From Streptomyces sp. NBC_00239 (GTDB taxonomy: Bacteria; Actinomycetota; Actinomycetes; Streptomycetales; Streptomycetaceae): a DNA stretch of 64,000 nucleotides. Position numbers and translations under genes: made by a program. Where the stretch lies: NCBI RefSeq assembly GCF_036194065.1, contig NZ_CP108095.1, positions 620,001 to 684,000 on the forward strand, read 5' to 3'. This document shows, piece after piece, positions 1 to 7,548 of the stretch. The notes under the pieces are model-generated. The model did no database searches. It was not told the DNA's origin and saw nothing but the letters and a program-made list of their open reading frames with translations. The stretch's first letter is position 1, and every line of letters starts with the position of its first letter.

Positions 1-115
1 CGACGGTCGCCCGGAGCCGTTTCCGTCCGGTCGCGACAGCGGCGTCGAGCACCGCACCGGCCGCCTCGGCGGCGTAGCCGCGCCCATGTGCGTGCCGGCA
101 CAACTCGCCCGCCCG
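1..115 (-). pseudogene. GNAT acetyltransferase fragment lacking its N-terminus
   Basis: Read on the minus strand, the bases directly after the stop codon of the neighbouring gene encode a stretch with the acetyl-CoA-binding signature HGRGYAAEAAGAVLDAA, followed by a region that continues off the window edge. In a normal GNAT protein this motif lies about 100 residues after the start. Here the frame is closed by that stop codon only a few codons upstream, so the N-terminal half is missing. Either it is a decayed acetyltransferase or it is read from a weak internal TTG start. The rest lies outside the window. Confidence 0.5.
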
Positions 116-955
116 TCACGCCACTCGGAAGACCAGGGCCAGGACCTCCGTCAGGCGCCGCTTCAGCGCCTGTGCGTGCGGCGGGCGCACGGGAGCGGGG
201 GCGCCGTCGATGCGGACGCCGGTGTCGGCGAGAAGGTACAGCATCCGCAGCGTGCGCATGGCGTTGGAGGTCTGCGCGGCCACGGTGGGGGCGCCGCGCC
301 GGCCGGCGGCGAAGTCCGTCTCGATCGCGTCCAGCCAGCCGACGGCCTCGGCCTCGGAGAGTTCCGGCCGCGTGAGCGTGCGGGCGACGCCCTGGGCGAG
401 CCGGTCGTCCTCCTGCTGGGCGAAGAGCGCGTCGGTCGGCGCCACGAGCCGCTGCGCCGCCAGCGCGAGCATCCCCTTCGGGTCGACCTCCGGATGGAGT
501 CCGAAGGTGCCCAGCAGGTCGGCGCCGTGCGCGACGGCGTGGAGCCAGCCGAGCCGGGGATCGTACCCGCGCACGTCCGTCTCGGCCGGGAACCAGCGCC
601 GGAAGGCGGCGAGCCACGCCGGGTCGAAGTCGCCGCGACCGACGATCATGTCGAGCACGAGCGGGGCGAAGGTGCGCGCCTGGATCTCGGGATGGTCGAA
701 CCGGTCGGCCATCACGGCGCCCAGCCGGGCGCGCAGCGGCCCGTCGATGACGTCCCGCTGGATCCACGTCCGCAGCACCACGTACGGAGCGCCGTCGCGG
801 ATGTCCGGGTCGGGGTGGCGGAGGGCCTCGGCCAGTTCGGCGGCGAGGGCGGGCAGTTCGGCCGCCGCCGGGGCGGGGCAGTCGTTCTCGTAGAGGTACA
901 GCCAGCGGGCCGCGTCGATCGGCGGCCTGTCGTCGTCGGTTTTGATCACTGCCAC
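116..955 (-). CDS. DUF2785-like protein
   Basis: This encodes a 279-residue soluble protein with no signal peptide and no membrane segment. It is rich in Ala, Leu and Arg and looks all-helical. The stretch GYDPRLGWLHAVAHGADLL near residue 130 resembles the conserved core of the uncharacterised DUF2785 family, recalled from memory. Its function is unknown. It stands alone, with about 125 bases separating it from the VOC gene upstream on the same strand. The ATG at 955 begins MAVIKTDDD and is the natural start. Confidence 0.65.
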   Translation of the reverse strand: MAVIKTDDDRPPIDAARWLYLYENDCPAPAAAELPALAAELAEALRHPDPDIRDGAPYVVLRTWIQRDVIDGPLRARLGAVMADRFDHPEIQARTFAPLVLDMIVGRGDFDPAWLAAFRRWFPAETDVRGYDPRLGWLHAVAHGADLLGTFGLHPEVDPKGMLALAAQRLVAPTDALFAQQEDDRLAQGVARTLTRPELSEAEAVGWLDAIETDFAAGRRGAPTVAAQTSNAMRTLRMLYLLADTGVRIDGAPAPVRPPHAQALKRRLTEVLALVFRVA

Positions 956-1080
956 ACCTTCGGGGAGGCACCCCGACCGGGCAACCGATTATCGGACGGA
1001 TGCGCGGCGGGCAGGCGGTCGGGGCCGGCGGGCCGACCGCCTGCCGCGTGGAGGCGTAAGGGTGTTGTCGCGGCTCCGGG

Positions 1081-1818
1081 TCAGCGCGGGGTGAGGAGGC
1101 AGAATTCGTTGCCCTCCGGGTCGCCGAGGACGGTCCACGGCACGTCGCCCTGTCCGAGGTCGACGTCGGTGGCGCCGAGCGCGCGCAGCCGGTCCGCCTC
1201 GGCCGCGTGGTCGTCACCGAGGTACGGGCGGAGGTCGAGATGGATGCGGTTCTTGACGGTCTTCGCGTCGGGTGAACGCAGGAACTCAAGGTACGGGCCG
1301 ACGCCCTTGGCGGAGCGCAGCACCGCTTGGTCGTCGGTCACCTCGTGCAGGGTCCAGTCCATCGCCTCGCCCCAGAACCGGGCCATGGCCCGCGGATCCG
1401 CGCAGTCGACCACCACCGCGGCCATCGGCCCGGTGTCCCGGTAGATCTCCCGGGGTTCCAGTACGCAGAACTCGTTGCCCTCGGGGTCGGCGAGGACCGT
1501 CCAGGGGACGTCACCCTGGCCGATGTCGACGGGCGTCGCTCCGAGGGCCTGGACGCGCGCCACCAGCTCGGCCTGATGGGCCGCGGAGGTGGTGGCGAGA
1601 TCGATGTGCACACGGTTCTTGACCGTCTTGGGTTCCGGGACGCGCAGGACGTCGACGAAGACGGCCGCGGGGTCGGGGTAGGCGATGCCCACGGGTTCGA
1701 TGTTGGTCACGCCGGGCCCCTCGCTGGACACGCCCCAGCCGAGCACCTCCGCCCAGAACCCACCGACCGCGGAGTCGTCCCGGGCATTCATCGCAATTTG
1801 AACAAGCCGTGTCGCCAT
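1081..1818 (-). CDS. VOC family protein with two glyoxalase-like domains
   Basis: The 245-residue protein is built from two homologous halves of about 120 residues. Each half ends with DPEGNEFC followed by a short hydrophobic strand, the usual end of a glyoxalase/bleomycin-resistance (VOC) repeat. The parallel motifs KTVKNRVHIDL and KTVKNRIHLDL occur in halves one and two. Such tandem proteins fold as one pseudo-dimer, often bind a metal or small hydrophobic ligand, and in Streptomyces mostly lack a known substrate. The ATG at 1818 (MATRLVQIAMNARD) fits the family start better than the upstream in-frame codons beginning at 1860. It appears monocistronic. Confidence 0.85.
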   Translation of the reverse strand: MATRLVQIAMNARDDSAVGGFWAEVLGWGVSSEGPGVTNIEPVGIAYPDPAAVFVDVLRVPEPKTVKNRVHIDLATTSAAHQAELVARVQALGATPVDIGQGDVPWTVLADPEGNEFCVLEPREIYRDTGPMAAVVVDCADPRAMARFWGEAMDWTLHEVTDDQAVLRSAKGVGPYLEFLRSPDAKTVKNRIHLDLRPYLGDDHAAEADRLRALGATDVDLGQGDVPWTVLGDPEGNEFCLLTPR

Positions 1819-2008
1819 GGCGCCGACCCTATGTACACCGTCACGCATCGACAACCGCATTAGAGAGCAGCGCCGTGCCCGTGCCGCGGCCCGGCAGTCG
1901 TGCCGGGCCGCGGAGAGGCCCGCGCCCGGCGGACTCCTACTGGCCGTCGCTTCCCAGGACCGGTTCCGGTCCTCGGAGGGGAGGGCGCGGGCGGCGGACG
2001 CCGGAGGC

Positions 2009-2671
2009 CTACGGGACGAGCGCGGCGGGTTCCGCGAGCCGGGCGGCGGCCGTGCGCCAGGCTGCGGTCACCGCGGTGCGGGCCCGTTCGGTCAGGGCGG
2101 CCTCGTCCGCCGTCGGCTCGAGCGGTTCGCCCACGTGCACGTGGAGTTCGGGGCGGCGCAGCGGTGCCGTGCACAGGCCCAGGACCTGCTTGGTCGTGCT
2201 GCCCGAGGTGACCCGGCGGGCGCCGGCCTGGCCCACGGGCACCACGGGAGCCCCGGTTCGCTGCACGAGCCGGGACAAGCCGCTGCGGAAGGTCCCGGGC
2301 GCCGCTTCCGCGGCGTCCACTCGGTCCGGGAGACCGCCCTCCGCGTAGATCAGCACCAGGCGTCCGCGTTCGATCGCCTCGGCGGCGCCGTCCAGGGCGT
2401 TCGCCGCGCGCCGGTCGCCGCGGTGGACGGGGATGTGCCCTTCCCGGGCGAGCGCCCGGCCCAGGGCCGGGACGCGCCACAGTCCGGCGGTCGCCATGAC
2501 CACCGGACGTACCCCGAGGCGGTGCAGGGCGGCCAGCACGATCGCGGGGTCGGCGAGCGAGGTGTGGTTCGCGGCGACGACGCTGCCCGGGGCGAGTTCG
2601 GCGCCCGCGTCGGTGGTGATCGTGAGGCGCCCGAACGCGGGCACCAGGACGTCGGCGAGGCGGCTCAGCAC
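2009..2671 (-). CDS. PlsC-like 1-acylglycerol-3-phosphate acyltransferase family protein
   Basis: The approximately 220-residue protein carries the acyltransferase signature NHTSLADP (the HX4D active-site block) near residue 35 of the chosen product. It also has a second block, YAEGGLPD, in the place of the usual EG(T)R block. Family members transfer an acyl chain from acyl-ACP or acyl-CoA to a lysophospholipid or another hydroxyl acceptor at the membrane. The GTG at 2671 is preceded by GGGAGAA at a good distance. A TTG at 2695 is possible but has no clear ribosome site. It lies 112 bases downstream of the DUF5825-like gene on the same strand, so it could belong to the peptide operon, but a separate promoter is equally possible. 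Confidence 0.75.
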   Translation of the reverse strand: MLSRLADVLVPAFGRLTITTDAGAELAPGSVVAANHTSLADPAIVLAALHRLGVRPVVMATAGLWRVPALGRALAREGHIPVHRGDRRAANALDGAAEAIERGRLVLIYAEGGLPDRVDAAEAAPGTFRSGLSRLVQRTGAPVVPVGQAGARRVTSGSTTKQVLGLCTAPLRRPELHVHVGEPLEPTADEAALTERARTAVTAAWRTAAARLAEPAALVP

Positions 2672-2783
2672 GGTTCGTTCTCCCGAGCTCGACAATGTTG
2701 ATGTTCATCGTCGCCCGCGGGAGCCCCGGAGACCTGAGTACGCGCGCGCATCTTTCACGGCCGGTACCCAGGGGCGGCGGGGG

Positions 2784-3443
2784 TCAGATCACCAGGGGGG
2801 CTTCCGACCAGCGGCGGACCCGGTACGGGGCCCACCACAGGTGGTCGCCGAAGCGGAGGACGAGGGTCTCGGCCATGAGGTCGTCCAGGATCGGCCGCGG
2901 GATCGCGTCGGTGCGGGCGCCGTCGGTGAGGGCTTCGATGGCCTCGTGGTACTCCGGTTCGTCGATGGTGAAGCGGCGCAGTTCGCCGTAGCGCCGGTCG
3001 CGGACCTGGATGAACCCGGGGCCGTACCGGAAGACGCATTTGCAGATGTAGTACGCGTTGCGCCACGCGAGGGCCGTCGCGGCCGGGTCGGCGGTGCCGA
3101 GGACGGCGGTCGGCGGGTGGAGGTGGCCGTAGTGCCGCCAGGCGTCCGGGTCCGGGCCGGTGTGGATCTGCCAGTCGACCGAGATGGCCAGGCTGGACAG
3201 GTCGCCCACGAAGCTCAGCGCCCGGACCGACCAGGCCGCGTCGGCGGTGTCCGTGACGTCGACAGGCCGCGGGAGGGTGACGTGCCGGGCTCCGGCGGCG
3301 AAGAGCCGCCGCGCGGCCTCGCCGCCGGTGATGTCGATCTCGTAGCGGCCCAGGGACATGGCGGGCAGCGTGCCGACCGCGGGGTCGTAGTCCCGGGAGG
3401 CGGTCACGAGGAAGGGTGCGGTGCCGGTGAGTGCTGGGGTCAT
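2784..3443 (-). CDS. DUF5825-like protein of the RiPP operon
   Basis: This is a 219-residue soluble protein of unknown biochemical role. It contains WQIHTGPDPDAWRHYGHLHPP and a Cys pair within YYICKCVFRYGPGFIQVRD. From memory it matches the uncharacterised DUF5825 family, which I associate with radical-SAM C-methyltransferases of peptide clusters. It starts 24 bases after the stop of the radical-SAM gene on the same strand, so the two are almost certainly co-transcribed. A partner or peptide-binding role for the methyltransferase is the simplest guess. The ATG at 3443 gives the full family-like length. Confidence 0.7.
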   Translation of the reverse strand: MTPALTGTAPFLVTASRDYDPAVGTLPAMSLGRYEIDITGGEAARRLFAAGARHVTLPRPVDVTDTADAAWSVRALSFVGDLSSLAISVDWQIHTGPDPDAWRHYGHLHPPTAVLGTADPAATALAWRNAYYICKCVFRYGPGFIQVRDRRYGELRRFTIDEPEYHEAIEALTDGARTDAIPRPILDDLMAETLVLRFGDHLWWAPYRVRRWSEAPLVI

Positions 3444-3467
3444 CGTCGTCTCTCTGTCGGGCGGTCG

Positions 3468-5369
3468 TCAGGCCGTCGTCGCGGCGAGTTCGGTGTCGCG
3501 GGCAGAGGTGTGCCGCATGAAGTCGATCCGCAGGAACTCCTCGTTGAGCGCGGGCGGCGCGATCTGCACGAACTGCCCGCTGTCCTCGAAGACCAGCCCG
3601 AGCTCCCGCCACCGCTTGAGGACCTCCCGCAGGGCCTCCTCGCCCACCTGGTGGTCCCCGCCCAGCTTGCGGGTGGCCGCCTTCACGGTGTGCGGCTGGT
3701 CGAGCAGCCGGAACAGGGCCAGTTCGAACGGGTCGGTCAGTTCCAGGTACGTCCAGTCGAAGGCCCGGCGCTTGCTGACCAGGACGATCCGGTCCTCCAG
3801 GTCGCAGTGTGTGAGGCGGCTGCCGGGGTAGTTCCGCTTCCAGCGCGAGAGGCCCCGGTCGAGGCGCTTGACGACGTCCTCGCCGATCCCGCGCGGCGGC
3901 ACGTCGAAGACGTAGGCGAGGTCGAACATCTCGGCCTCGGGAAGGTCGTAGGTGAGCCGGTACGGCTGGGCGGGGCGCAGCTCGGAGAAGCCGAGCTCGG
4001 GCTTGTTGAAGTACGGGCTGAACCGCTCGATCGCGATCCGGGAGGACGCGCCGACGGGCGGGTTGAGGTGTTCCAGGGCGGCCAGTTGGGCCACCACGTC
4101 GTCGTAGTCCTCGGCGTCCTCGCCGGGGAAGCCGTGCAGGTAGTTCCAGGCCACCGAGAGGCCGACGGTGGCGGCGTCGCGGAGCATGCGGACGTTCTGG
4201 CCGCCGGTCACACCCTTGTCCATCAGGGTCAGCACCCGGCTGTTGAGGTTCTCGATGCCGGGCTGGACGAAGATCAGGCCGGCATCGGCGAGGGTCTGGA
4301 GCTGTCCCCGGCGCATGTTGGACTTGATCTCGATGTGCATCCGCAGGTCGAACCCGCTGTCGATGATGCGCGGGAGCACCGTGTTCACGTACCCCATGTC
4401 CAGGATGTTGTCGACGACGTACATGTCCAGGATCCGGTGCTTGCGGGCCAGTTCGATGATCTCGTCGTAGAACACGTCCGGGCTCTTGCTGCGGAACTCC
4501 ATGAACGAGCCGTTCAGCCCGCAGAAGGTGCAGTGGTGCTTCTCGCCCCACCAGCAGCCGCGCGCGCCCTCGACGACCAGCTTGGGCTCGACCCAGTTCC
4601 GCGCGTGGGAGGCGGCGAGCCGCTCGAAGTACCCGGAGTAGTCCGGCGGCAGGATCGAGGCGGGCGGCAGCGGCTTGGTGCTCATGGCGTTGACCACGGA
4701 GGCGCCGTCCGCGCCGCGCCAGCACAGCCCGGGTACGTCGGACAGCGCCTCGCCGGCGTCCAGTGCGCTGAGCAGCGCAGGGAACGACACCTCGCCCTCG
4801 CCGCGCAGGACGTAGTCGACGAAGGGGAAGTTGCGGTGGACGGCTTCGCCCTGCTTGCCGTCGCAGTTGGCGCCGCCCATGGCCGTCGCGATGTGCGGGG
4901 CGAGGCGCTTGACGTACTTGGCGGCGGCCAGGGCGGCGGTGTTCTGCTGGAAGGTCGAGGTGAAGCCGACCACGTCCGGGGCGAGTTCGACGATGCGCTC
5001 GGCGATGTGCCGGACGAAATCGGGCGCGGTCACGTGCAGCGCCTTCGTCATCTCCATCCGTTCCCCGCGCACCTGGCTTTTCATCGCTTCGGTGAACTCG
5101 GGAACCCGCCACTGGGGGTCGTCGTAAAGGGCGGAGGAGAACACCCAGTCGCCGCATCCCAGGAAATATGAGCCGAGCGCGTAGTAGGAGTAGTCCTCCA
5201 GGGTGAATTCCGTGTTCTTGGTGATCCAGTCCACGTATTCGATATTGGCGTGGAGAACGTCCGCTGTGGCGTCCGGGACGCGTTCGTCGACACTGCGCTT
5301 GAGAATTCCGAGAGCCAGCGACGGAAGGTCGATCGGGGCCCAGGGCATGTTCACCAGGAGTACGCGCAC
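3468..5369 (-). CDS. RiPP maturation B12-binding radical SAM C-methyltransferase
   Basis: The 633-residue enzyme has an N-terminal Rossmann-like cobalamin-binding region (from VLLVNMPWAP at residue 3 to about 200) and a radical SAM domain. The iron-sulfur motif near residues 270-285 is GCWWGEKHHCTFCGLN. The spacing of the three Cys (C-x7-C-x2-C) is the variant I associate with the ribosomal-peptide-maturation radical SAM family 1. Such enzymes are predicted to methylate unactivated carbons of a precursor peptide, using methylcobalamin and SAM. A C-terminal region of about 150 residues includes a winged-helix-like segment (ELALFRLLDQPHTVKAATRK) that may bind the peptide. The start is a GTG at 5369. 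The gene lies between the short precursor gene and the DUF5825-like gene. Confidence 0.9.
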   Translation of the reverse strand: MRVLLVNMPWAPIDLPSLALGILKRSVDERVPDATADVLHANIEYVDWITKNTEFTLEDYSYYALGSYFLGCGDWVFSSALYDDPQWRVPEFTEAMKSQVRGERMEMTKALHVTAPDFVRHIAERIVELAPDVVGFTSTFQQNTAALAAAKYVKRLAPHIATAMGGANCDGKQGEAVHRNFPFVDYVLRGEGEVSFPALLSALDAGEALSDVPGLCWRGADGASVVNAMSTKPLPPASILPPDYSGYFERLAASHARNWVEPKLVVEGARGCWWGEKHHCTFCGLNGSFMEFRSKSPDVFYDEIIELARKHRILDMYVVDNILDMGYVNTVLPRIIDSGFDLRMHIEIKSNMRRGQLQTLADAGLIFVQPGIENLNSRVLTLMDKGVTGGQNVRMLRDAATVGLSVAWNYLHGFPGEDAEDYDDVVAQLAALEHLNPPVGASSRIAIERFSPYFNKPELGFSELRPAQPYRLTYDLPEAEMFDLAYVFDVPPRGIGEDVVKRLDRGLSRWKRNYPGSRLTHCDLEDRIVLVSKRRAFDWTYLELTDPFELALFRLLDQPHTVKAATRKLGGDHQVGEEALREVLKRWRELGLVFEDSGQFVQIAPPALNEEFLRIDFMRHTSARDTELAATTA

Positions 5370-5551
5370 GGCTGGCCTCTTCTCATGTGATCAATGCGTC
5401 GTCAATGCACGGAGCCGGTCATGTGCCGGACGGCAGTCGGGCGTCTGCCGGACGGCTGGCGGGCGGCCGGGTGTCGGGCTTCCGGCCGGGTGCGGTCGGC
5501 CGGTGTGATCGGGGCCGGTCACGCACGAGGTGCGGGGCCGGCCCCTTGGCA

Positions 5552-5671
5552 CTACTTGTCCTCGTCCTCCATCTCTTCCGTGGAACGGAGGTAGATGACG
5601 ACGCCGACGCCCGGCTTGCGGCTCTCCTCGTCGCCCTCGAGCGGGTCGCCGTGGATGATGTCCTTCTGCAT
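5552..5671 (-). CDS. Putative RiPP precursor peptide, 39 residues
   Basis: A 39-codon ORF begins with ATG at 5671, preceded by a very strong ribosome site (GAGGAGGTGA), and starts five bases after the stop codon of the S9 peptidase gene. Residues 1-18 are an acidic leader-like part (MQKDIIHGDPLEGDEESR). Residues 19-30 are a hydrophobic, uncharged centre (KPGVGVVIYLRS). Residues 31-39 are an acidic tail (TEEMEDEDK). Pro20 immediately precedes the Val/Ile/Tyr-rich centre. The arrangement (acidic flank, methylatable Val/Ile core, acidic follower) and the adjacent C-methyltransferase argue that this is the substrate. No known peptide was recognised, and product, modification sites and cleavage sites are inferred. 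Confidence 0.8.
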   Translation of the reverse strand: MQKDIIHGDPLEGDEESRKPGVGVVIYLRSTEEMEDEDK

Positions 5672-5676
5672 GTTGT

Positions 5677-5689
5677 TCACCTCCTCTCC
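5677..5689 (-). promoter_or_regulatory. Strong ribosome binding site of the precursor gene
   Basis: On the minus strand the sequence reads GGAGAGGAGGTGA and contains the stop codon of the S9 peptidase gene. The precursor ATG follows five bases later. The near-perfect Shine-Dalgarno match predicts much stronger translation of the small peptide than of the neighbouring enzymes, which suits a precursor. Confidence 0.75.
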
Positions 5690-7548
5690 GGCTGCGGGGA
5701 CGGCTCGGCCTGCGCGGGCGCCGGAGGCAGCCCGCGGCCGAGAAATCTGAGGGACCGCCGGATCACGGCCATGTGGTCGGCCCCGTCGTAGCCGTCGTGG
5801 CCCGAGTCCAGCCACATCAGCTCGTGGGCCACACCGCCCGCGCGCAGCACGTCCAGGTACGCCTCGACCTGTTCGGGCGGGCACTTGGCGTCCCGCCGCG
5901 CGGCGACGACCAGCAGCGGGGAGCGGATGGCGGCCGCGTACGTGGACGGGGAGGCGTGCGCGTAGGCCTCGGGCACCTCGTCCGGTGTGCCGCCGAACAG
6001 TGCGGTGTCCAGCGCCTGGAGGGCGGGCGTGGAGTGCCGGAAGGCCGTGACGCAGTCGGCGAGCGGCTTGACGGCCACCCCTGCGTTCCACAGGTCGGGG
6101 CGGGTTCCCATGGCCAGCAGCGTCAGGTAGCCGCCCCACGACGTGCCGCACAGGCCGACGGCGCCCTCGCGGCCGATGCCCCGTTCCAGGAGTTCGGCCC
6201 GGGCCCGTGCCAGGTCGGCGACCTGGGTGTGGCCGACGCCCTCGGAGAAGGCGGCGCGCCAGCGCGGCCCGTAGCCGGTCGAGCCCCGGTAGTTGACGCG
6301 GGCCACGGCGTAACCCGAACCGACGAGGGCCTGCACCATGGGGTCGTAGGCGTCGCGGTCGTGGTCGGCCGGGCCGCCGTGGACGAGGAAGACCAGCGGG
6401 TGCGGGGCGGGACGGTCGGCGGGTGTGGTGACGAAGGTGTGCACCGGTCCGTCGGGCCCGGGCGTCCACAGGTCCTGGCGGTGGCCGAACCGGGGCAGGC
6501 GCCACTGGCTCTGCCCGGGCAGCTGCCCGCCCGACAGGGACAGCGCGCGCGGCACGTTCACCGCGTCGGTCCAGATGAAGTGCACGTCGCCGTCGGCGGC
6601 CGGTGAGGCGTCCAGGATGCTGCCCTCCGGGGTGGGCACCGGGGTCAGCTCGCGGCGGTCGAGGTCGGCGGTGAACAGCCGGCTGCGGCCGTGCCGGTCC
6701 TGCCGGAGCAGGACCCGCGGGCCGCCCGCGCCGGGGTACCAGCGGGCGGTCGTCTCGGTGTCGAACGAGCACCAGGGCAGCAGCTCCAGTCCGCGGCCGG
6801 GGGCCCAGGTGCCGAGGTGGTAGCGGCCGGCCCGCTCGCGCATCACCAGCAGGAGGGTGCTGCCGGGCGCCGGAGCGGGGGACGCCGCCGGACCGGGTGA
6901 GGACGCGGCGGGCAACGACCCTGCGGGCAGCGGCGCGTGCCCGGGCGCGAAGCCGAGGGCCCAGGTGCGTTCCGTGGTGCCGGAGAGCACCGCGACGGTG
7001 GTTCCGTCCGGGGCCAGCAGGGTGACGGCGCGGGCGGAGTGCGCGGGTCCGGACACCGCCAGCAGCCCGCCGTCCGGCGCCAGGTCGCACAGCGTGCCGG
7101 AATCCGTCGTGTGGAAGACGGGTGTGCCGGTGCCGCCGCGCCGTCCCATGTGGACGCTGAGTCCCTCCGGGCTGCGGATGCCGACGGCCACCGGGCCGCC
7201 GTCCGTCAGCGCCAGTCCGGCGGGCCGCCCGTACGGCAGGCCGGCGAGCGCCGGACGGTCCGGGCCGCCGTCGAAGGGCTGGGTGCGCCAGGCGCCACTG
7301 CCGCCGCGGTCCTCGTCGAACCACCAGACGGCGTCGTCGGCGTCGATGGCGCACAGCAGGGTGCCGTGCGGGCGGTCCGTCAACTGCCGTCCGGTGCCGG
7401 TGGAGCGGTCCCACGTGAAGATCTCGCAGCGGCCCTCCGCGTCCCCGGTGTAGACCATCCGGTCCGGGTTGCGGGGGCTGGTCACCGGCAGCACCGGCCG
7501 GTAGACGCCGTAGGTGCGCGGGGCCGCCTTCGGCGGGGCCGGGGTCAC
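5677..7548 (-). CDS. S9 family prolyl oligopeptidase-type peptidase
   Basis: The 623-residue enzyme has an N-terminal beta-propeller region and a C-terminal alpha/beta-hydrolase domain. Visible catalytic elements are the nucleophile elbow GTSWGG (Ser near 468), an Asp in ARRDAKCPPEQ near 552 and a His in DSGHDGYDG near 583. Family members cleave short peptides after proline or other residues. Its GTG start at 7548 overlaps the stop of the MFS gene (GTGA), and its own stop lies within the ribosome site of the precursor gene, so it is translationally linked to both. This makes it the best candidate for removing the leader of the precursor, perhaps after Pro20. No signal peptide is seen, so it should act in the cytoplasm. 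Confidence 0.88.
   Translation of the reverse strand: MTPAPPKAAPRTYGVYRPVLPVTSPRNPDRMVYTGDAEGRCEIFTWDRSTGTGRQLTDRPHGTLLCAIDADDAVWWFDEDRGGSGAWRTQPFDGGPDRPALAGLPYGRPAGLALTDGGPVAVGIRSPEGLSVHMGRRGGTGTPVFHTTDSGTLCDLAPDGGLLAVSGPAHSARAVTLLAPDGTTVAVLSGTTERTWALGFAPGHAPLPAGSLPAASSPGPAASPAPAPGSTLLLVMRERAGRYHLGTWAPGRGLELLPWCSFDTETTARWYPGAGGPRVLLRQDRHGRSRLFTADLDRRELTPVPTPEGSILDASPAADGDVHFIWTDAVNVPRALSLSGGQLPGQSQWRLPRFGHRQDLWTPGPDGPVHTFVTTPADRPAPHPLVFLVHGGPADHDRDAYDPMVQALVGSGYAVARVNYRGSTGYGPRWRAAFSEGVGHTQVADLARARAELLERGIGREGAVGLCGTSWGGYLTLLAMGTRPDLWNAGVAVKPLADCVTAFRHSTPALQALDTALFGGTPDEVPEAYAHASPSTYAAAIRSPLLVVAARRDAKCPPEQVEAYLDVLRAGGVAHELMWLDSGHDGYDGADHMAVIRRSLRFLGRGLPPAPAQAEPSPQPERR

Noticed and set aside
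2433..5171. A 912-codon plus-strand open frame
   Set aside because: It is antisense to the radical SAM and DUF5825-like genes, has no family motif, and its composition fits a shadow frame of high-GC coding DNA.
5677..7548. S9 peptidase as leader protease for RamS
   Set aside because: It is 42 kb away and tightly coupled to a different precursor gene, so a role in SapB maturation is not supported.
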